NCBI GenBank assembly: GCA_945877815.1
Contig: CAMDWJ010000011.1
Location: 47,674 to 111,673, forward strand
Source: Caenispirillum bisanense
GTDB lineage: Bacteria; Pseudomonadota; Alphaproteobacteria; Rhodospirillales; UBA2165
Length of the DNA: 64,000 bases
Reading direction: 5' to 3'
Under the pieces are notes generated by a model that saw only the letters and a list, made by a program, of their open reading frames with translations, did no database searches and was not told the DNA's origin. A program made the position numbers and the translations under genes. Shown here one piece after another: positions 1 through 9,574 of this stretch; position 1 is the first letter of the stretch, and each line of letters opens with the position of its first letter.

Positions 1-930
1 GGCATCGTCGCGGAACGTAATGCGGCCTTCAAAGCGCAACCGACCAAAATGGACGCCGGGATCGGCCGCGTCGTCGCCGAAGTCATCCCGGACGCCGGGA
101 CACTCGTCGCCAAATTGCTGCGTGGCGAAGTCGATATGGGCCGCGACATACCCGCTGACCAGGCTATTGCCTTAAAGGACTCCGGCCAGTTCGAATTCAC
201 ATTGTCGCCGCCGGCGCTCGGCTATTCCATCTTGAGCTTCCCTACCAGCGGGCAGCAGAACGTCAAAGCGCTCGCCGATCCCCGCGTGCGCCTCGCTGTC
301 ATCAAGGCGATCGACCGCAAGGCGCTGCTGGTCGCGCAATATGGCGATCTCGGCAAAAACATGACGCCCCATCCAGGTCTCTGCTCGATGGAGCAATTGG
401 GTTGCGGCTATACCAGGGCCGTGCCCGATTACGATCCGGCAGGCGCAAAGAAGCTGCTGGCCGAGGCCGGCTATGCCGATGGCTTCGACGTCACCATCTC
501 GGCATCGACGCCCAACGAAGCGACCGCCGTATCAGGCATGCTGCGCCAGGTCGGCATCCGCGCCACGCTGCGCATGACCACGCTTGCCCAGCGGCTCCAA
601 GCGCTCAGCCAGGGCAGGATCGAGATCGGCCTGTTCGGTTGGAGCGGCGGCGGGATGTTCGAGACCTCGGGCCAGATTGTGCGACATTTTCTTAGCAACG
701 AATATGACGACGCCGGTCTGTCCAAGGCGGCGGCCGATACCAATTCCATGATGGACGATGCCGAGCGGCGCAAGGCCGTCGCCAAAGTCATGGATTACGC
801 AAATGAAAATGCCTATGTGTTCCCGATGACGCCGATCCGGGTTATCTTCGTCCACGGTAAGGACGTTAGGCTGCGTGCCACCGACGTCCGCTCTGGTCAG
901 GTGCAGCCCCATGAATTCGGTTGGAAGTAG
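1..930 (+). CDS. Family-5 ABC transporter substrate-binding protein, 3' part
   Basis: Periplasmic solute receptor of the oligopeptide/dipeptide (SBP_bac_5) type, cut by the left window edge. The reading frame is open from base 1: the codons before the first internal ATG at 49 read GIVAERNAAFKAQ, which aligns with GIVAERNSDFKA in the neighbour at 950, so the true start lies outside. The visible part has the family C-terminal half, with [15 protein letters not shown] and a Cys pair (LCSMEQLGCGY) that recurs in the other family-5 proteins here and could form a disulfide. It is a close tandem paralogue of the next gene, 19 bases downstream. No permease or ATPase genes are visible nearby. The substrate cannot be read from the sequence. 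Confidence 0.9.
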   Translation, partial: GIVAERNAAFKAQPTKMDAGIGRVVAEVIPDAGTLVAKLLRGEVDMGRDIPADQAIALKDSGQFEFTLSPPALGYSILSFPTSGQQNVKALADPRVRLAVIKAIDRKALLVAQYGDLGKNMTPHPGLCSMEQLGCGYTRAVPDYDPAGAKKLLAEAGYADGFDVTISASTPNEATAVSGMLRQVGIRATLRMTTLAQRLQALSQGRIEIGLFGWSGGGMFETSGQIVRHFLSNEYDDAGLSKAAADTNSMMDDAERRKAVAKVMDYANENAYVFPMTPIRVIFVHGKDVRLRATDVRSGQVQPHEFGWK

Positions 931-949
931 CTACAGAAAGGTCGTTGCC

Positions 950-2506
950 ATGACATCTTCGAAGTTCCTGCCTAAGTTCTTTTTGGCCGCAACCTTCGCC
1001 TCGGCGATGCTCGCAGCACTTCCGGCACACAATCAGGCATGGGCGCAAAAATCAAAAGATACGCTGCGCTTTCCCTTGGGCGACGCGGAATCGTCGCTCG
1101 ATCCCTATCTGCTGCCTGGGCCGTTCAACAATGCTTGGGAACTGTCGGTCTGGGACAGTCTGCTGAGCTTCGATTCCAAGAACGTGAAATTCGCGCCGTT
1201 GCTGGCGAAAAGCTGGTCGCAGCCCGATCCGACTATCTATGAGTTCGAGCTGCGCGACGACGTGAAATTCCACGACGGCCAGACGCTCGATGCCGACGAC
1301 GTCGTCCATACGCTGAATTACCTCATCGATCCCAAGGTGAACCTGCGCTACAAGTCGAGCTGGAATTGGATCCAGTCGGTCGAGAAACTGAGCCAGTACA
1401 AGGTCCGCATCAAATCCAAGATACCTGTGCCGGACGGCATGATGTGGATGGCCTATACGTCGATCTATCCGGAACATATCCATGCGCCCCTGGCTGACAA
1501 GCAGGCGTTCGGCGCGAAACCGGTGGGTAGCGGGCCGCTCAAGATCGCCAAGATCGACAAGAACACCGGGATCGTTGCCGAGCGGAATTCCGATTTCAAG
1601 GCAATGGGCACCAAGGTTGCGGCGGGCATCGGCCGCGTCGTCGCCGAACCTGTACCGGATGTCGGCACCCTGGTCGCCAAGATTTTGACCGGTAGCGTCG
1701 ATCTGGCGCGCGATCTGCCGGCGGATGCGGTGACGTCGCTCAAAGACAGCGGCCAGTTCGAATTCACCCTGGCGCCCGATGCGCTTGCCTATAGCTTTTT
1801 TGGCTTTCCGAGCCTCGGTGCGCAGAACGTCAAGGCGTTGGGCGACGTGCGTGTGCGTCAGGCGATCGTCAAGGCGATTAACCGCCCGCAGCTTGTCGAG
1901 GCACAATACGGCGCGGTCGCGAAAAACAACGTCAAGCCGTTCGAAGGGTTGTGTTCGAAAGAACAGCTGGGTTGCGGCTTCACCAAAGAAGTACCGAGTT
2001 ACGATCCGGCCGGCGCCAAGAAGCTCCTGGCCGAAGCCGGCTATGCCGATGGCTTTGATGTCGTGATCAGCACCTTCCCGACCAACCAAACGGAAGCGAC
2101 GGCAATGTCGGGTATGCTGCGCGCGGTCGGCATCCGCGCGACGGTACGCATCCATCTGCCCGCGGCGCGCGTGCAGCAGCTGTCGCAAGGCAAGGTCGAT
2201 ATCGGCTATTACGGCTGGAGCGGCGGCGGCATGTTCGAAGCATCGCCGCAGATCGTTCGCCATTTCCTGAGCAAGGAATACGACGATCCCGAACTGACCC
2301 GCATGGCGAACGAAACCATGACCATGACCAACGATGTCGACCGCCGCAAAGCGATCGCCAAGGTTATGGATTACGCGCACGATCAGGCTTATGTGTTCCC
2401 GATGATACCGATCCGCGCGGTGTATGTTCATACGAAAGAGGTCGATCTCACGAACAGGGACATCCGCGCGGGCGCCATCAACGCGCACGAGTTTTCCTGG
2501 AAGTAG
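950..2506 (+). CDS. Family-5 ABC transporter substrate-binding protein
   Basis: Periplasmic binding protein of the oligopeptide/dipeptide family, about 518 residues, normal for the family. I chose the ATG at 950 over the upstream in-frame ATG at 875, which lies inside the preceding gene: 950 follows an AGAAAGG-like ribosome site and opens a classic signal peptide ending near AWAQ. After the signal come TLRFPLGDAESSLDP, the family motif YEFELRDDVKFHDGQ and [15 protein letters not shown]. It is a tandem paralogue of the truncated gene before it and closely similar to the protein at 47992. The Rieske oxygenase 28 bases downstream is probably co-transcribed, which suggests that the imported ligand is an oxygenase substrate; that link is inference. 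Confidence 0.92.
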   Translation: MTSSKFLPKFFLAATFASAMLAALPAHNQAWAQKSKDTLRFPLGDAESSLDPYLLPGPFNNAWELSVWDSLLSFDSKNVKFAPLLAKSWSQPDPTIYEFELRDDVKFHDGQTLDADDVVHTLNYLIDPKVNLRYKSSWNWIQSVEKLSQYKVRIKSKIPVPDGMMWMAYTSIYPEHIHAPLADKQAFGAKPVGSGPLKIAKIDKNTGIVAERNSDFKAMGTKVAAGIGRVVAEPVPDVGTLVAKILTGSVDLARDLPADAVTSLKDSGQFEFTLAPDALAYSFFGFPSLGAQNVKALGDVRVRQAIVKAINRPQLVEAQYGAVAKNNVKPFEGLCSKEQLGCGFTKEVPSYDPAGAKKLLAEAGYADGFDVVISTFPTNQTEATAMSGMLRAVGIRATVRIHLPAARVQQLSQGKVDIGYYGWSGGGMFEASPQIVRHFLSKEYDDPELTRMANETMTMTNDVDRRKAIAKVMDYAHDQAYVFPMIPIRAVYVHTKEVDLTNRDIRAGAINAHEFSWK

Positions 2507-2534
2507 CACGTCTTAGTCCGATCGGAGTCCAAGC

Positions 2535-3866
2535 ATGACCACTGCACGCGAGAGCGAAATCCTGACGCGGGTGGGCGCCGGAACGCCCATGGGCAATATG
2601 ATGCGGCACTATTGGCTGCCCGCAGCGAAATCGTCCGAGCTGATCGTCGACGCGGAGCCGATGCGCTTTCGCCTGCTTGGCGAGGATCTCATCGCGTTCC
2701 GCGATACGTCGGGCCGCATCGGCGTGATGGATCATCGTTGCCCGCATCGCTGTGCGTCCTTGTTCTTCGGCCGCAACGAGGAAGGCGGCATCCGCTGCGT
2801 CTATCACGGTTGGAAGTTCGACGTGGACGGAAACTGCCTCGATATGGCGAATGTGCCACCGCATCAAGATTTCAAACACAAGGTCCATGCCAAGGCCTAC
2901 AAGGTGGCCGAGCGCAACGGGCTCGTGTGGGTATATATGGGCGAGCGCGAGGTGGCGCCGCCCTTGCCGCTGATCGAGTCGACGCTCGAACCCGAGGCCG
3001 ATCTCGAGATCGATTTCATCCAGCGCGATTGCAATTGGCTCCAGGCATTGGAGGGCGACATCGATACGTCGCACCTCGGTTTTCTGCATCTCGGTGCCGC
3101 GCCCAAACAGGCCTATGCCAACGGCAATATCGATCAGAACATCGTCGTCAATCGCTCGCCTGAATATATTGTCGAGGAAACGCCGTTCGGGACGACCTAT
3201 GGCGCCTATCGGCCGAGCGAGGATGGCGGCACCTACTGGCGCTTCGCGCATTTCATGTTCCCGTGCTGGACCCTACCGCCGATCAGCGTGTTTGAGAACA
3301 ACGTGCTGGCGCGCGCCTGGATACCGCTCGACGACCACCACACCATGTTCATCCTGGTCGCTAACAAGAATGCGCGCAAACGCCGTCCCAGCCAAAGCTT
3401 CGCAAATGGAAAGGAACTGGTCGGAACTGCGACCAAGGATCGCTACCTTCCGCGCACCACCGATTGGCTGGGCCGTTGGAATCTCGCGGACAACCGCGGC
3501 AACGACTATCACATCGACCGCGCGGTTCAGCGCAGTCAGAGCTATACCGGCATCGACGGCATCCATTTGCAGGATCAGGCGATCACCGAAAGCATGGGAC
3601 CGATCACCGATCACACCTGGGAGCATTTGGCCCCGTCGGATTTGCCCATCACGCGCACGCGCCGACGCATCCTGGCGGCGGCCCAGGCCTTGGCCGAACA
3701 CGGTGCCGTCCCCCCCGGCGTCGATACGCCCGAAGAGTACCGCCTTCAGCGCGGCGGCAGTTTCGTGGCGTCCGCCGATCTAGATTGGCGCCAAGCCTAT
3801 ACGCAACGCATCGCGCAAGATGTCGAGCCGCGCCTTAAAAAAGGGCAGAAGACAGCAGCCGAATAG
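2535..3866 (+). CDS. Rieske non-heme iron oxygenase, large subunit (phthalate-dioxygenase-like)
   Basis: Terminal oxygenase component of a ring-hydroxylating or demethylating system, 443 residues. The N-terminal Rieske [2Fe-2S] ligands are C69-x-H71 and C88-x2-H91. The mononuclear iron motif is D177-x2-H180-x4-H185 within DIDTSHLGFLH, and the wording EGDIDTSHLGFLH is typical of the phthalate 4,5-dioxygenase/vanillate demethylase branch. Such enzymes receive electrons from a separate reductase, and none is encoded next to it. It follows a family-5 binding protein in the same direction (28-base gap). A second oxygenase with the same N-terminal signature (LTRVGxGTPMG) lies at 46492-47697, again beside a binding protein. 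The substrate is unknown. Confidence 0.92.
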   Translation: MTTARESEILTRVGAGTPMGNMMRHYWLPAAKSSELIVDAEPMRFRLLGEDLIAFRDTSGRIGVMDHRCPHRCASLFFGRNEEGGIRCVYHGWKFDVDGNCLDMANVPPHQDFKHKVHAKAYKVAERNGLVWVYMGEREVAPPLPLIESTLEPEADLEIDFIQRDCNWLQALEGDIDTSHLGFLHLGAAPKQAYANGNIDQNIVVNRSPEYIVEETPFGTTYGAYRPSEDGGTYWRFAHFMFPCWTLPPISVFENNVLARAWIPLDDHHTMFILVANKNARKRRPSQSFANGKELVGTATKDRYLPRTTDWLGRWNLADNRGNDYHIDRAVQRSQSYTGIDGIHLQDQAITESMGPITDHTWEHLAPSDLPITRTRRRILAAAQALAEHGAVPPGVDTPEEYRLQRGGSFVASADLDWRQAYTQRIAQDVEPRLKKGQKTAAE

Positions 3867-4008
3867 GCCAAAAATTACGCAGGGTGGCTATTTCAGAGAA
3901 TCAGGCGCATTTAAAGCCATCGCTGGCTGAATCCATTGGGCGCCCGCGACTGAGAGAACGGCTTCGCAAGAAAGTCCTGAGCTCCCGCCTGAACGGCAGG
4001 GAGTAACC

Positions 4009-4224
4009 ATGCACTACATACTCAATTTTTTCGATGCCCAACGGCACGAGACCCATTGCGTTCACATGAACTGCAAGGACGACCGCGGCGCCATGGCGCT
4101 GGTCGAGCAATTTTCTCCCGATCATGAGATGGAACTGCGCCAGGGTACGCGCATCGTGAAGGGCTACCGGGGCAAGCTTTTGCGCCTTCAGGCCGCTGCC
4201 GGCGCGTCCGTCTCCCTGCGGTAA
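4009..4224 (+). CDS. Small conserved-type protein of unknown function
   Basis: A 71-residue soluble protein with no signal peptide. It begins after a strong GGCAGGGAG ribosome site (spacing about 5) and contains DDRGAMALVEQF followed by MELRQGTRIVKGY. This layout (acidic D/E-D-x-A-x-x-L pair, then an ELWQG-like strand) resembles small alphaproteobacterial proteins of unknown function that I know only as hypotheticals. It ends 6 bases before the next gene, so the two are probably one transcript. No function is proposed. Confidence 0.65.
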   Translation: MHYILNFFDAQRHETHCVHMNCKDDRGAMALVEQFSPDHEMELRQGTRIVKGYRGKLLRLQAAAGASVSLR

Positions 4225-4230
4225 CGCGTC

Positions 4231-4599
4231 ATGGCGCTTGAACCCAAGGACGTGGCACGTCTCAAGACGTTTCTCGGCAAGGAAATCGATGGTGGAACAC
4301 CGTCCGAGATTTCAGCCTTCAAGGCCTCGCTTGCGAAGGTAAGTCTCGAGACGATCCGCGAGCGGCTCGACACCGAAACGATTTCAAGATCCTGGAAGCG
4401 CAAACTCGCGGAAGCAGAGTTTGGACGGCGCGAAGACATCGAGGCGAACGATCTCGGCGAAGCCAACCTCAGCGCCGAAGAGATCAGGCGACTCCGCGAC
4501 AAGCGGTTCAAAAAATGGAGCCAGTGGGTCTCTGCGGCACTCATCGCAGGATGCACCGTGATCCTGCTTTATACCGCCTTCATTGCCTGGAGCATGTAG
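4231..4599 (+). CDS. Small tail-anchored membrane protein, unknown function
   Basis: 122 residues: a charged, mostly helical N-terminal part (residues about 1-95, with LAEAEFGRREDIEANDLGE) and one C-terminal hydrophobic helix (about 99-120, WVSAALIAGCTVILLYTAFI). It would be anchored in the inner membrane by its tail with the bulk in the cytoplasm. It sits 6 bases after the preceding small gene and converges on the alginate-lyase-like gene, 7 bases apart. I do not recognise the family. Confidence 0.65.
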   Translation: MALEPKDVARLKTFLGKEIDGGTPSEISAFKASLAKVSLETIRERLDTETISRSWKRKLAEAEFGRREDIEANDLGEANLSAEEIRRLRDKRFKKWSQWVSAALIAGCTVILLYTAFIAWSM

Positions 4600-4606
4600 T
4601 CTCGTC

Positions 4607-6028
4607 TCACGGTCGCGCGTAGCGCAACGTCAGATCGCCGCCCAACCACCGCACCGACAAGGGCCGCAACGGCGCGATGCGTGCGGCGAGGCCGGGATCA
4701 TCGAACAGTGCCAGTGCCAATTCCGCCCAGGCCCAATCGCCGCGGCTCCGTCCGGCTTCGTCCTGCGTCCGTGCGGACCGTTCGGCAAAGGCCCGCGGAT
4801 CGTCGAGCCCGAGACGAACCCGATGGACGAGACGGCGCAGCGCCGCTTCGCCCGCCGGAGGAATCTCGACGTGGTTGGCGCGCGCGATATGAGCGAGCAA
4901 CAGCAGAGGTTCCAGGGAGAAGCGATGATAGTGCAGCGCTTTGCCGGCACGCGCGAGTTCAAGTGCGAGAAAGCCATCGGCATCGATATCGTCGAGCGCG
5001 GCGTTGAATCGCGCCATGCCCCAATCGAACAGATCGCCGTCCTGCGACGCGAGCCCGGTGGCCACTACCGAGAGCGCCGCCCAATAGGCATGGTTGTTGG
5101 CGCGGTCGGACATTCTGCCGCCGGGTGGCTGCATATAGTAAATGGCGACTCGATCGCCGATTGTGCGCAGCCATCCGGAAATTCGGCTAGCCTGTAAGCC
5201 GCGCGCGGACGGCAGTGTCTCTGCGAACGCAAGCGCATAGGTGATGGTGCTCCATTTGCGTTCATAAGCGCCTTGTGACGACATCGTCCCTAACAATGCG
5301 CCGATGCTCGCCCAGCCGTCGAGCAGTGAGACGGTACAATCCGATGGTTCTGAGTTATCTGCGGACGTACGTAACGCGTGGTCGGCCATGAGGGAGACTG
5401 CGCTTTCGAAGGCGCGTATGGGTTTGAGCGTCCGGTTATAGGCGTCGAGGCGGTCGGGGTCGATGTGCGAATAGGTTTGATCGTCACGTCGGTAAAAACC
5501 TTCGACCAGCAGATCGTGCGGCGCCGCCTCTGCGTCTGGGCACGCGCGGACGCGCGTTACTTGCCGGACGCGCGCGCGTAATGCGTCTACATTGTAGGGC
5601 AGGCGGTAGGGTGCGGACGCTACGGATGGTGGAGGGCGATCGAGCGCCAGGTGGCAGTCGCGCGGACCGCGTCGTCCTGCGGCCTTGATCGAACGGCTTT
5701 CGGCATGCCCTGTCAGTTCGGTCAGGCGCTTGTCGAGTCCGACCAGATAATGGCCTGATACGCGCGCGGTTCCATCGGGGGCGACCGATAGTGTCGAGAT
5801 GTGATAGCCGTCCTGGCCCGGCTTGCCGCTCGACCATTCGCCAGCGCCGTCGCGCAACGCCAGCGTCACGGATTGCGTGAAGGCAGGCGATGCGCCAGAA
5901 GGGCCGCAGATCAAGGCGCCGGCATACAGCCCATTTTCGGATCGCACCGACGTAGTTGTCAGTAAGACCATGCCTACGAGGGTGGGACACAACAAAAGCA
6001 ATCGCGATATGCCGATTTTTCCGTTCAT
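4607..6028 (-). CDS. Alginate-lyase-like (PL5) secreted protein with extra N-terminal domain
   Basis: Predicted exported protein of 473 residues with a signal peptide ending near residue 30 (TTSVRSEN). The C-terminal two thirds matches AlgL-type polysaccharide lyases: NNHAYWAALSVVATG (Asn311, His313 region), LFDWGMARFNAALDDIDADG, and Arg360 and Tyr367 seven residues apart in RAGKALHY, corresponding to the Arg/Tyr pair used in catalysis by this family. PL5 enzymes cleave mannuronate-rich alginate by beta-elimination in the periplasm. Residues about 31-135 form an additional domain with a Cys near 38 and 125 that is not part of AlgL; its role is unknown. There is no alginate biosynthesis operon around it, so the substrate may be another uronate-containing polymer. 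Confidence 0.75.
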   Translation of the reverse strand: MNGKIGISRLLLLCPTLVGMVLLTTTSVRSENGLYAGALICGPSGASPAFTQSVTLALRDGAGEWSSGKPGQDGYHISTLSVAPDGTARVSGHYLVGLDKRLTELTGHAESRSIKAAGRRGPRDCHLALDRPPPSVASAPYRLPYNVDALRARVRQVTRVRACPDAEAAPHDLLVEGFYRRDDQTYSHIDPDRLDAYNRTLKPIRAFESAVSLMADHALRTSADNSEPSDCTVSLLDGWASIGALLGTMSSQGAYERKWSTITYALAFAETLPSARGLQASRISGWLRTIGDRVAIYYMQPPGGRMSDRANNHAYWAALSVVATGLASQDGDLFDWGMARFNAALDDIDADGFLALELARAGKALHYHRFSLEPLLLLAHIARANHVEIPPAGEAALRRLVHRVRLGLDDPRAFAERSARTQDEAGRSRGDWAWAELALALFDDPGLAARIAPLRPLSVRWLGGDLTLRYARP

Positions 6029-6284
6029 GGATTTCCGTTCATGGAAATGAGAGTCTGTTCGAATGCGGACATTTCGGCAAGGTTCTGCTTTCTGTGAGAA
6101 AAAAGGAGACTTTCGCGCTGCCTTTCCCGCGCATCGGTAAGATACCTTGGCGCGGCGGGTGCGGCCGCGATGCGGGCTCGGAACCGCTGTCTTGCGTTGT
6201 AACCGAATTTAAGCGAGGTGACTGCTGGCCTGCGGGCTGTCCCGATCCGTTGAATTATTTCAAATGAATATGGAAGGTCTTACG

Positions 6285-7814
6285 ATGAAGGTAATTTCAA
6301 CTTTGGCGTCCGCCGCGGCCCTGGCACTGGTCTGCACGCCGACCCACGCGCAAAAGGCCATCGACACGATCAAGGTGACCATTCAGGAAGGATTCCCTAC
6401 CCTCGATCTGTATCATGCGCCGTCGAACGAGGCGGGGCAGTGGGTGCGCGATGTTTACGGTCGCCTCACCGTCTATAACGAGCACAAACGCGAAATGCAG
6501 GGCGAACTCGCCAAGTCGTGGAAGCGCATCGACGAGCGCACACTCGAATTCGAGTTGCGCGATGACATCGTCTTTACCAGCGGCAACAAATTCACTGCCG
6601 ACGACGTGAAGTACACTCTGGAATACGTCGCCGATCCGGCCCTGAACATCCGCTTCAAAGCGCGTTATACCTGGTACGAGCCCATCGAGGTTCTGAGTCC
6701 GACAAAGCTACGCCTGCGCGCGAAAGAGCCGCGTGCGGACGATCTTGAACTTCTCACCTACCGCTTTTTGATATTCGACAAAGGCGTTCACGAAAAGTTG
6801 GAAGACAAGACGACCTACGGCCGCACCTCGGGCTCATCGACCGGCGCCTACAAGCTCGTCTCGATCGATCGCACGGGCAATATTCAGGTCACGCGCAACG
6901 ACGATGCGATCAAGAAGTTCCCGCATTTGCGGGCACCCATCAAGAACGTGATGGGCATTCCGATCCCGGACCGCCAAACCCAGATCGCTCAGATTCTGAC
7001 GGGCGGCGTGCATGTGCTGAGCAAGGCTTCACCGGATACCTTGGCCGAACTTGCCAAGAACCCCGATCTGCGCCAGACGCCATTTCCGACCCGCATGCTT
7101 GTCTATATGACGATGGACGCCGCCGGCCGGTCCGATAACAAGATCCTTACCGATGTGCGTATCCGTCAGGCCATGTTCAAGGCCATCGACCGCGAAGGCA
7201 TCATCAAGAACTTCGTGCCGGGTTCGAATATCGCGCTCCGCCCCGATGGGATCTGTTTCGACGACAATATCGGCTGTGCATCCTCGACCAAGCCGATCGC
7301 GTACGATCCGGCGGGCGCCAAGAAGCTGATGGCCGAAGCCGGACATCCGAACGGCTTCGATATCGAACTCGGGGCCTATGCGCCTTATAAGGAGATCACC
7401 GAGGCGATCGCCGGCGATCTGCGCAAGGTGGGTATCCGCGCGAGCGTCAATACCCTGCCGCTCTCGGTCTATGTGAAAAACCGCGGCGACGGAAAACTGA
7501 CGACCTTGGTCGCGGAATATCCAACCTTTGCCCAACCGAACATGATCAACATTATGGATCTTTTCTTCGGCGGCGACCGCGACTACGCCAACGATCCGAC
7601 GATCAAGAAGATCTACGACGAAGGGCCCAAGATCCTTGACGATGCGAAGCGGACTGCGCTGTATAAACAAGCCGTCGATCGCGTCAACGAACAGGCGTTT
7701 ATCTATCCGTTGAGCGAAATGCCCAACATCTTCGTCCATTCGAAGGATGTCGAGATCAAGCCGGGTTTGACCTCGATTACGGAAACGCGCCCCGGCGACT
7801 ATTTCTGGAAGTAA
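6285..7814 (+). CDS. Family-5 ABC transporter substrate-binding protein
   Basis: Third full or partial periplasmic binding protein of the oligopeptide/dipeptide type in the window, about 509 residues. An in-frame ATG exists at 6264, but the ATG at 6285 has GGAAGG seven bases upstream and begins a clean signal peptide ([17 protein letters not shown], cleavage near THAQ), so 6285 is preferred. Family features: [30 protein letters not shown] and the Cys pair ICFDDNIGC. It is more divergent than the pair at the left edge. It ends 22 bases before queC. No transporter membrane genes are nearby. Confidence 0.9.
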   Translation: MKVISTLASAAALALVCTPTHAQKAIDTIKVTIQEGFPTLDLYHAPSNEAGQWVRDVYGRLTVYNEHKREMQGELAKSWKRIDERTLEFELRDDIVFTSGNKFTADDVKYTLEYVADPALNIRFKARYTWYEPIEVLSPTKLRLRAKEPRADDLELLTYRFLIFDKGVHEKLEDKTTYGRTSGSSTGAYKLVSIDRTGNIQVTRNDDAIKKFPHLRAPIKNVMGIPIPDRQTQIAQILTGGVHVLSKASPDTLAELAKNPDLRQTPFPTRMLVYMTMDAAGRSDNKILTDVRIRQAMFKAIDREGIIKNFVPGSNIALRPDGICFDDNIGCASSTKPIAYDPAGAKKLMAEAGHPNGFDIELGAYAPYKEITEAIAGDLRKVGIRASVNTLPLSVYVKNRGDGKLTTLVAEYPTFAQPNMINIMDLFFGGDRDYANDPTIKKIYDEGPKILDDAKRTALYKQAVDRVNEQAFIYPLSEMPNIFVHSKDVEIKPGLTSITETRPGDYFWK

Positions 7815-7836
7815 CCGGGTAGCGGAGACGAAGTCC

Positions 7837-8529
7837 ATGGCAGGCGCGGCGCTCGTTCTGTTCTCGGGCGGACAGGATAGTGCGACGTGCCTTGCCTGGG
7901 CGCTCGATCGTTTCGATCGCGTCGAAACCATCGGTTTTGATTACGGCCAACGCCACCGCGTCGAATTGGCGTGCCGGCAAACATTCCTGGCGCATCTTCG
8001 CGACTCGTTCCCCGCATGGGCGTCGCGGCTGGGCGAAGATCACGTGATCGATCTGTCGGTCCTCGGCGCCGTCAGCGATACGGCACTGACGCGCACAAGC
8101 GAAATCGAGTTTCAGAAAGGCGGCCTGCCCAACACCTTCGTTCCGGGCCGCAATCTTCTGTTCTTTACGTTTGCCGCCGCCATCGCCTACCGGCGCGACA
8201 TCAAGCATCTCGTCGGTGGCATGTGCGAAACCGACTATTCGGGATATCCGGACTGCCGCGACGATACATTGAAGTCGCTTCAGGTCTCCCTGACGCTCGG
8301 TATGGATCGCCGCTTCGTGATCGACACCCCCTTGATGTGGATCGATAAGGCCGAGACCTGGACTATGGCCGAGGTGCTTGGCGGCGAGGCGCTGGTCGAC
8401 TTGATCGTCGAAGAAACCCATAGCTGCTATCTGGGCGATCGCAGCCGCCGTTGGAATTGGGGCTATGGTTGCGCGGCTTGTCCCGCTTGCGATCTGCGCG
8501 CCCGCGGGTGGGAGCGATTCCGCGCCTAA
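7837..8529 (+). CDS. queC: 7-cyano-7-deazaguanine synthase QueC
   Basis: ATP-dependent enzyme converting 7-carboxy-7-deazaguanine to preQ0 in queuosine (or deazapurine) biosynthesis. 230 residues, normal length. The N-terminal PP-loop is SGGQDS (residues 10-15); [11 protein letters not shown] and the [15 protein letters not shown] substrate region follow; the C-terminal zinc ligands are a Cys in SCYLGD plus CAACPAC. It stands without queD, queE or queF in view. It follows a binding protein on the same strand (22-base gap) and its stop codon overlaps the end of the convergent peptidase gene by 4 bases. Confidence 0.95.
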   Translation: MAGAALVLFSGGQDSATCLAWALDRFDRVETIGFDYGQRHRVELACRQTFLAHLRDSFPAWASRLGEDHVIDLSVLGAVSDTALTRTSEIEFQKGGLPNTFVPGRNLLFFTFAAAIAYRRDIKHLVGGMCETDYSGYPDCRDDTLKSLQVSLTLGMDRRFVIDTPLMWIDKAETWTMAEVLGGEALVDLIVEETHSCYLGDRSRRWNWGYGCAACPACDLRARGWERFRA

Positions 8530-9134
8530 CTCTCTGCTTGCGGCACAATGCCGGCTGGAATAGCCAAAGGATCTATCGGTTTGCCGGCTTTGCGCACCTC
8601 GTAATGCAGGTGCGGCCCGGTGCTGTTCCCGGTGATGCCGACATAGCCGATGATATCGTCTTGGCCGACCCATTTGCCGATCGCGAGCGGTTTGCTGAAT
8701 TCGGACAGGTGGGCATAGGCCGTCTCGATCTGACCCGAGTGACGGATGAGAACGAATTTTCCATAGGCGCCGCGCCATCCCATATCGACGACATAACCGA
8801 CGGCGGCGGCGCGGATCGGTGCGCCTCTGGGGGCGATGATGTCGATCCCTTCATGCTTTGGCCCGCCGCTGCCGCCCATCGAATAGCCGCGCGATCCGAA
8901 GCCGGAGCCGACGCCGCTGCCGGTCACAACAGATGCCAATTGCAGACGCAGGTTCCCTCCGGCGCCGTCATCCACGGTCACGGCATTCGGTATTTTGAGT
9001 CCATAGGGCGCGGGCGCTGGGGCAGGAGCAGGCGCCGAACTTGGGCCCGGCATCGGCATCTTCACGATCGAACATCCGGCAAGCGCGGAGGCCGACAAGG
9101 CGAGCAAAAGAAGAATATGACTGCGCCGCAGCAT
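8526..9134 (-). CDS. M23-family metallopeptidase lipoprotein
   Basis: Cell-envelope peptidoglycan endopeptidase-like protein, 202 residues. The signal has a lipobox ALAGC with Cys21, so it is a predicted lipoprotein. After a Pro/Ala-rich linker comes the LytM/M23 domain with HEGIDI (zinc ligands His and Asp, H-x3-D) and GPHLHYEV (HxH). All catalytic zinc ligands are present, so it may be active rather than an EnvC-like activator. It is convergent with queC and lies downstream of the copper operon on the same strand, separated by 110 bases with no obvious link. Confidence 0.9.
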   Translation of the reverse strand: MLRRSHILLLLALSASALAGCSIVKMPMPGPSSAPAPAPAPAPYGLKIPNAVTVDDGAGGNLRLQLASVVTGSGVGSGFGSRGYSMGGSGGPKHEGIDIIAPRGAPIRAAAVGYVVDMGWRGAYGKFVLIRHSGQIETAYAHLSEFSKPLAIGKWVGQDDIIGYVGITGNSTGPHLHYEVRKAGKPIDPLAIPAGIVPQAES

Positions 9135-9244
9135 CGTGGAGGACGTTCCCCGGTGCGCGGGTTTTATGGTTCAAGAGACGCAGGATACGGCGCACCGACC
9201 GTCAGTTCTGCCTGAAAGTCGTGACCAAACGGTAAATTGCGGCG

Positions 9245-9568
9245 TCAAGGAACTTGCCGGACGAGCCCGGGGTATCGGTTGAAGGCCAGCTTTTGTACAA
9301 GCGAGTCTTCCAGCGTGACGATTTCAGCCAGGATTTCGTTGTTTTCAGCGCTCACCTTGCCGAGCTTCAGGCGCGGGTTCCCATGCCAGGCAAGCAGGCC
9401 TTCGACCATCGCTGTAACGCGCGCGGCGGTCAGTTCGGTGCCGCTCGTGCCATAGATGAGGTGGGCCAAGTGTCCCATATGATTGCCCATGCGGTCGTGC
9501 ATCCGGCCCCTGCTCATCGTCGCATCGCCGCCCATCATGCCCATTGGCATGCCACTCTCTCCCCTCAT
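9245..9568 (-). CDS. Met/His-rich metal-resistance-type protein (possible C-terminal part of a split gene)
   Basis: 107 codons. The first 35 residues are very Met- and His-rich (GMPMGMMGG, RMHDRMGNHMGH). The C-terminal part (LLAWHGNPRLKLGKV then EIVTLEDSLVQKL) is a pattern seen in small periplasmic proteins of metal-resistance loci. It has no export signal of its own. It is in the same frame as the upstream peptidoglycan-binding gene and separated from it by one TAA codon (9575-9577) and two sense codons. It may therefore be the tail of a secreted two-domain protein broken by a nonsense mutation, or a translationally coupled second gene. An internal start six codons later (after GGGGAGAGAG) is also possible. 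It is the last gene of the copper operon. Confidence 0.6.
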   Translation of the reverse strand: MRGESGMPMGMMGGDATMSRGRMHDRMGNHMGHLAHLIYGTSGTELTAARVTAMVEGLLAWHGNPRLKLGKVSAENNEILAEIVTLEDSLVQKLAFNRYPGLVRQVP

Positions 9569-9574
9569 GCCCCG

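Noticed and set aside
1052..2509. 485-codon open frame on the minus strand opposite the binding protein at 950
   Set aside because: It is an antisense shadow typical of GC-rich coding sequence; the translation is Arg/His-rich with no domain and the plus-strand gene is certain. The same applies to the long frames at 32079-33482, 26743-27810 and 56383-57621.
7815..7836. preQ1 riboswitch before queC
   Set aside because: Only 22 bases separate queC from the upstream gene, with no aptamer-like structure.
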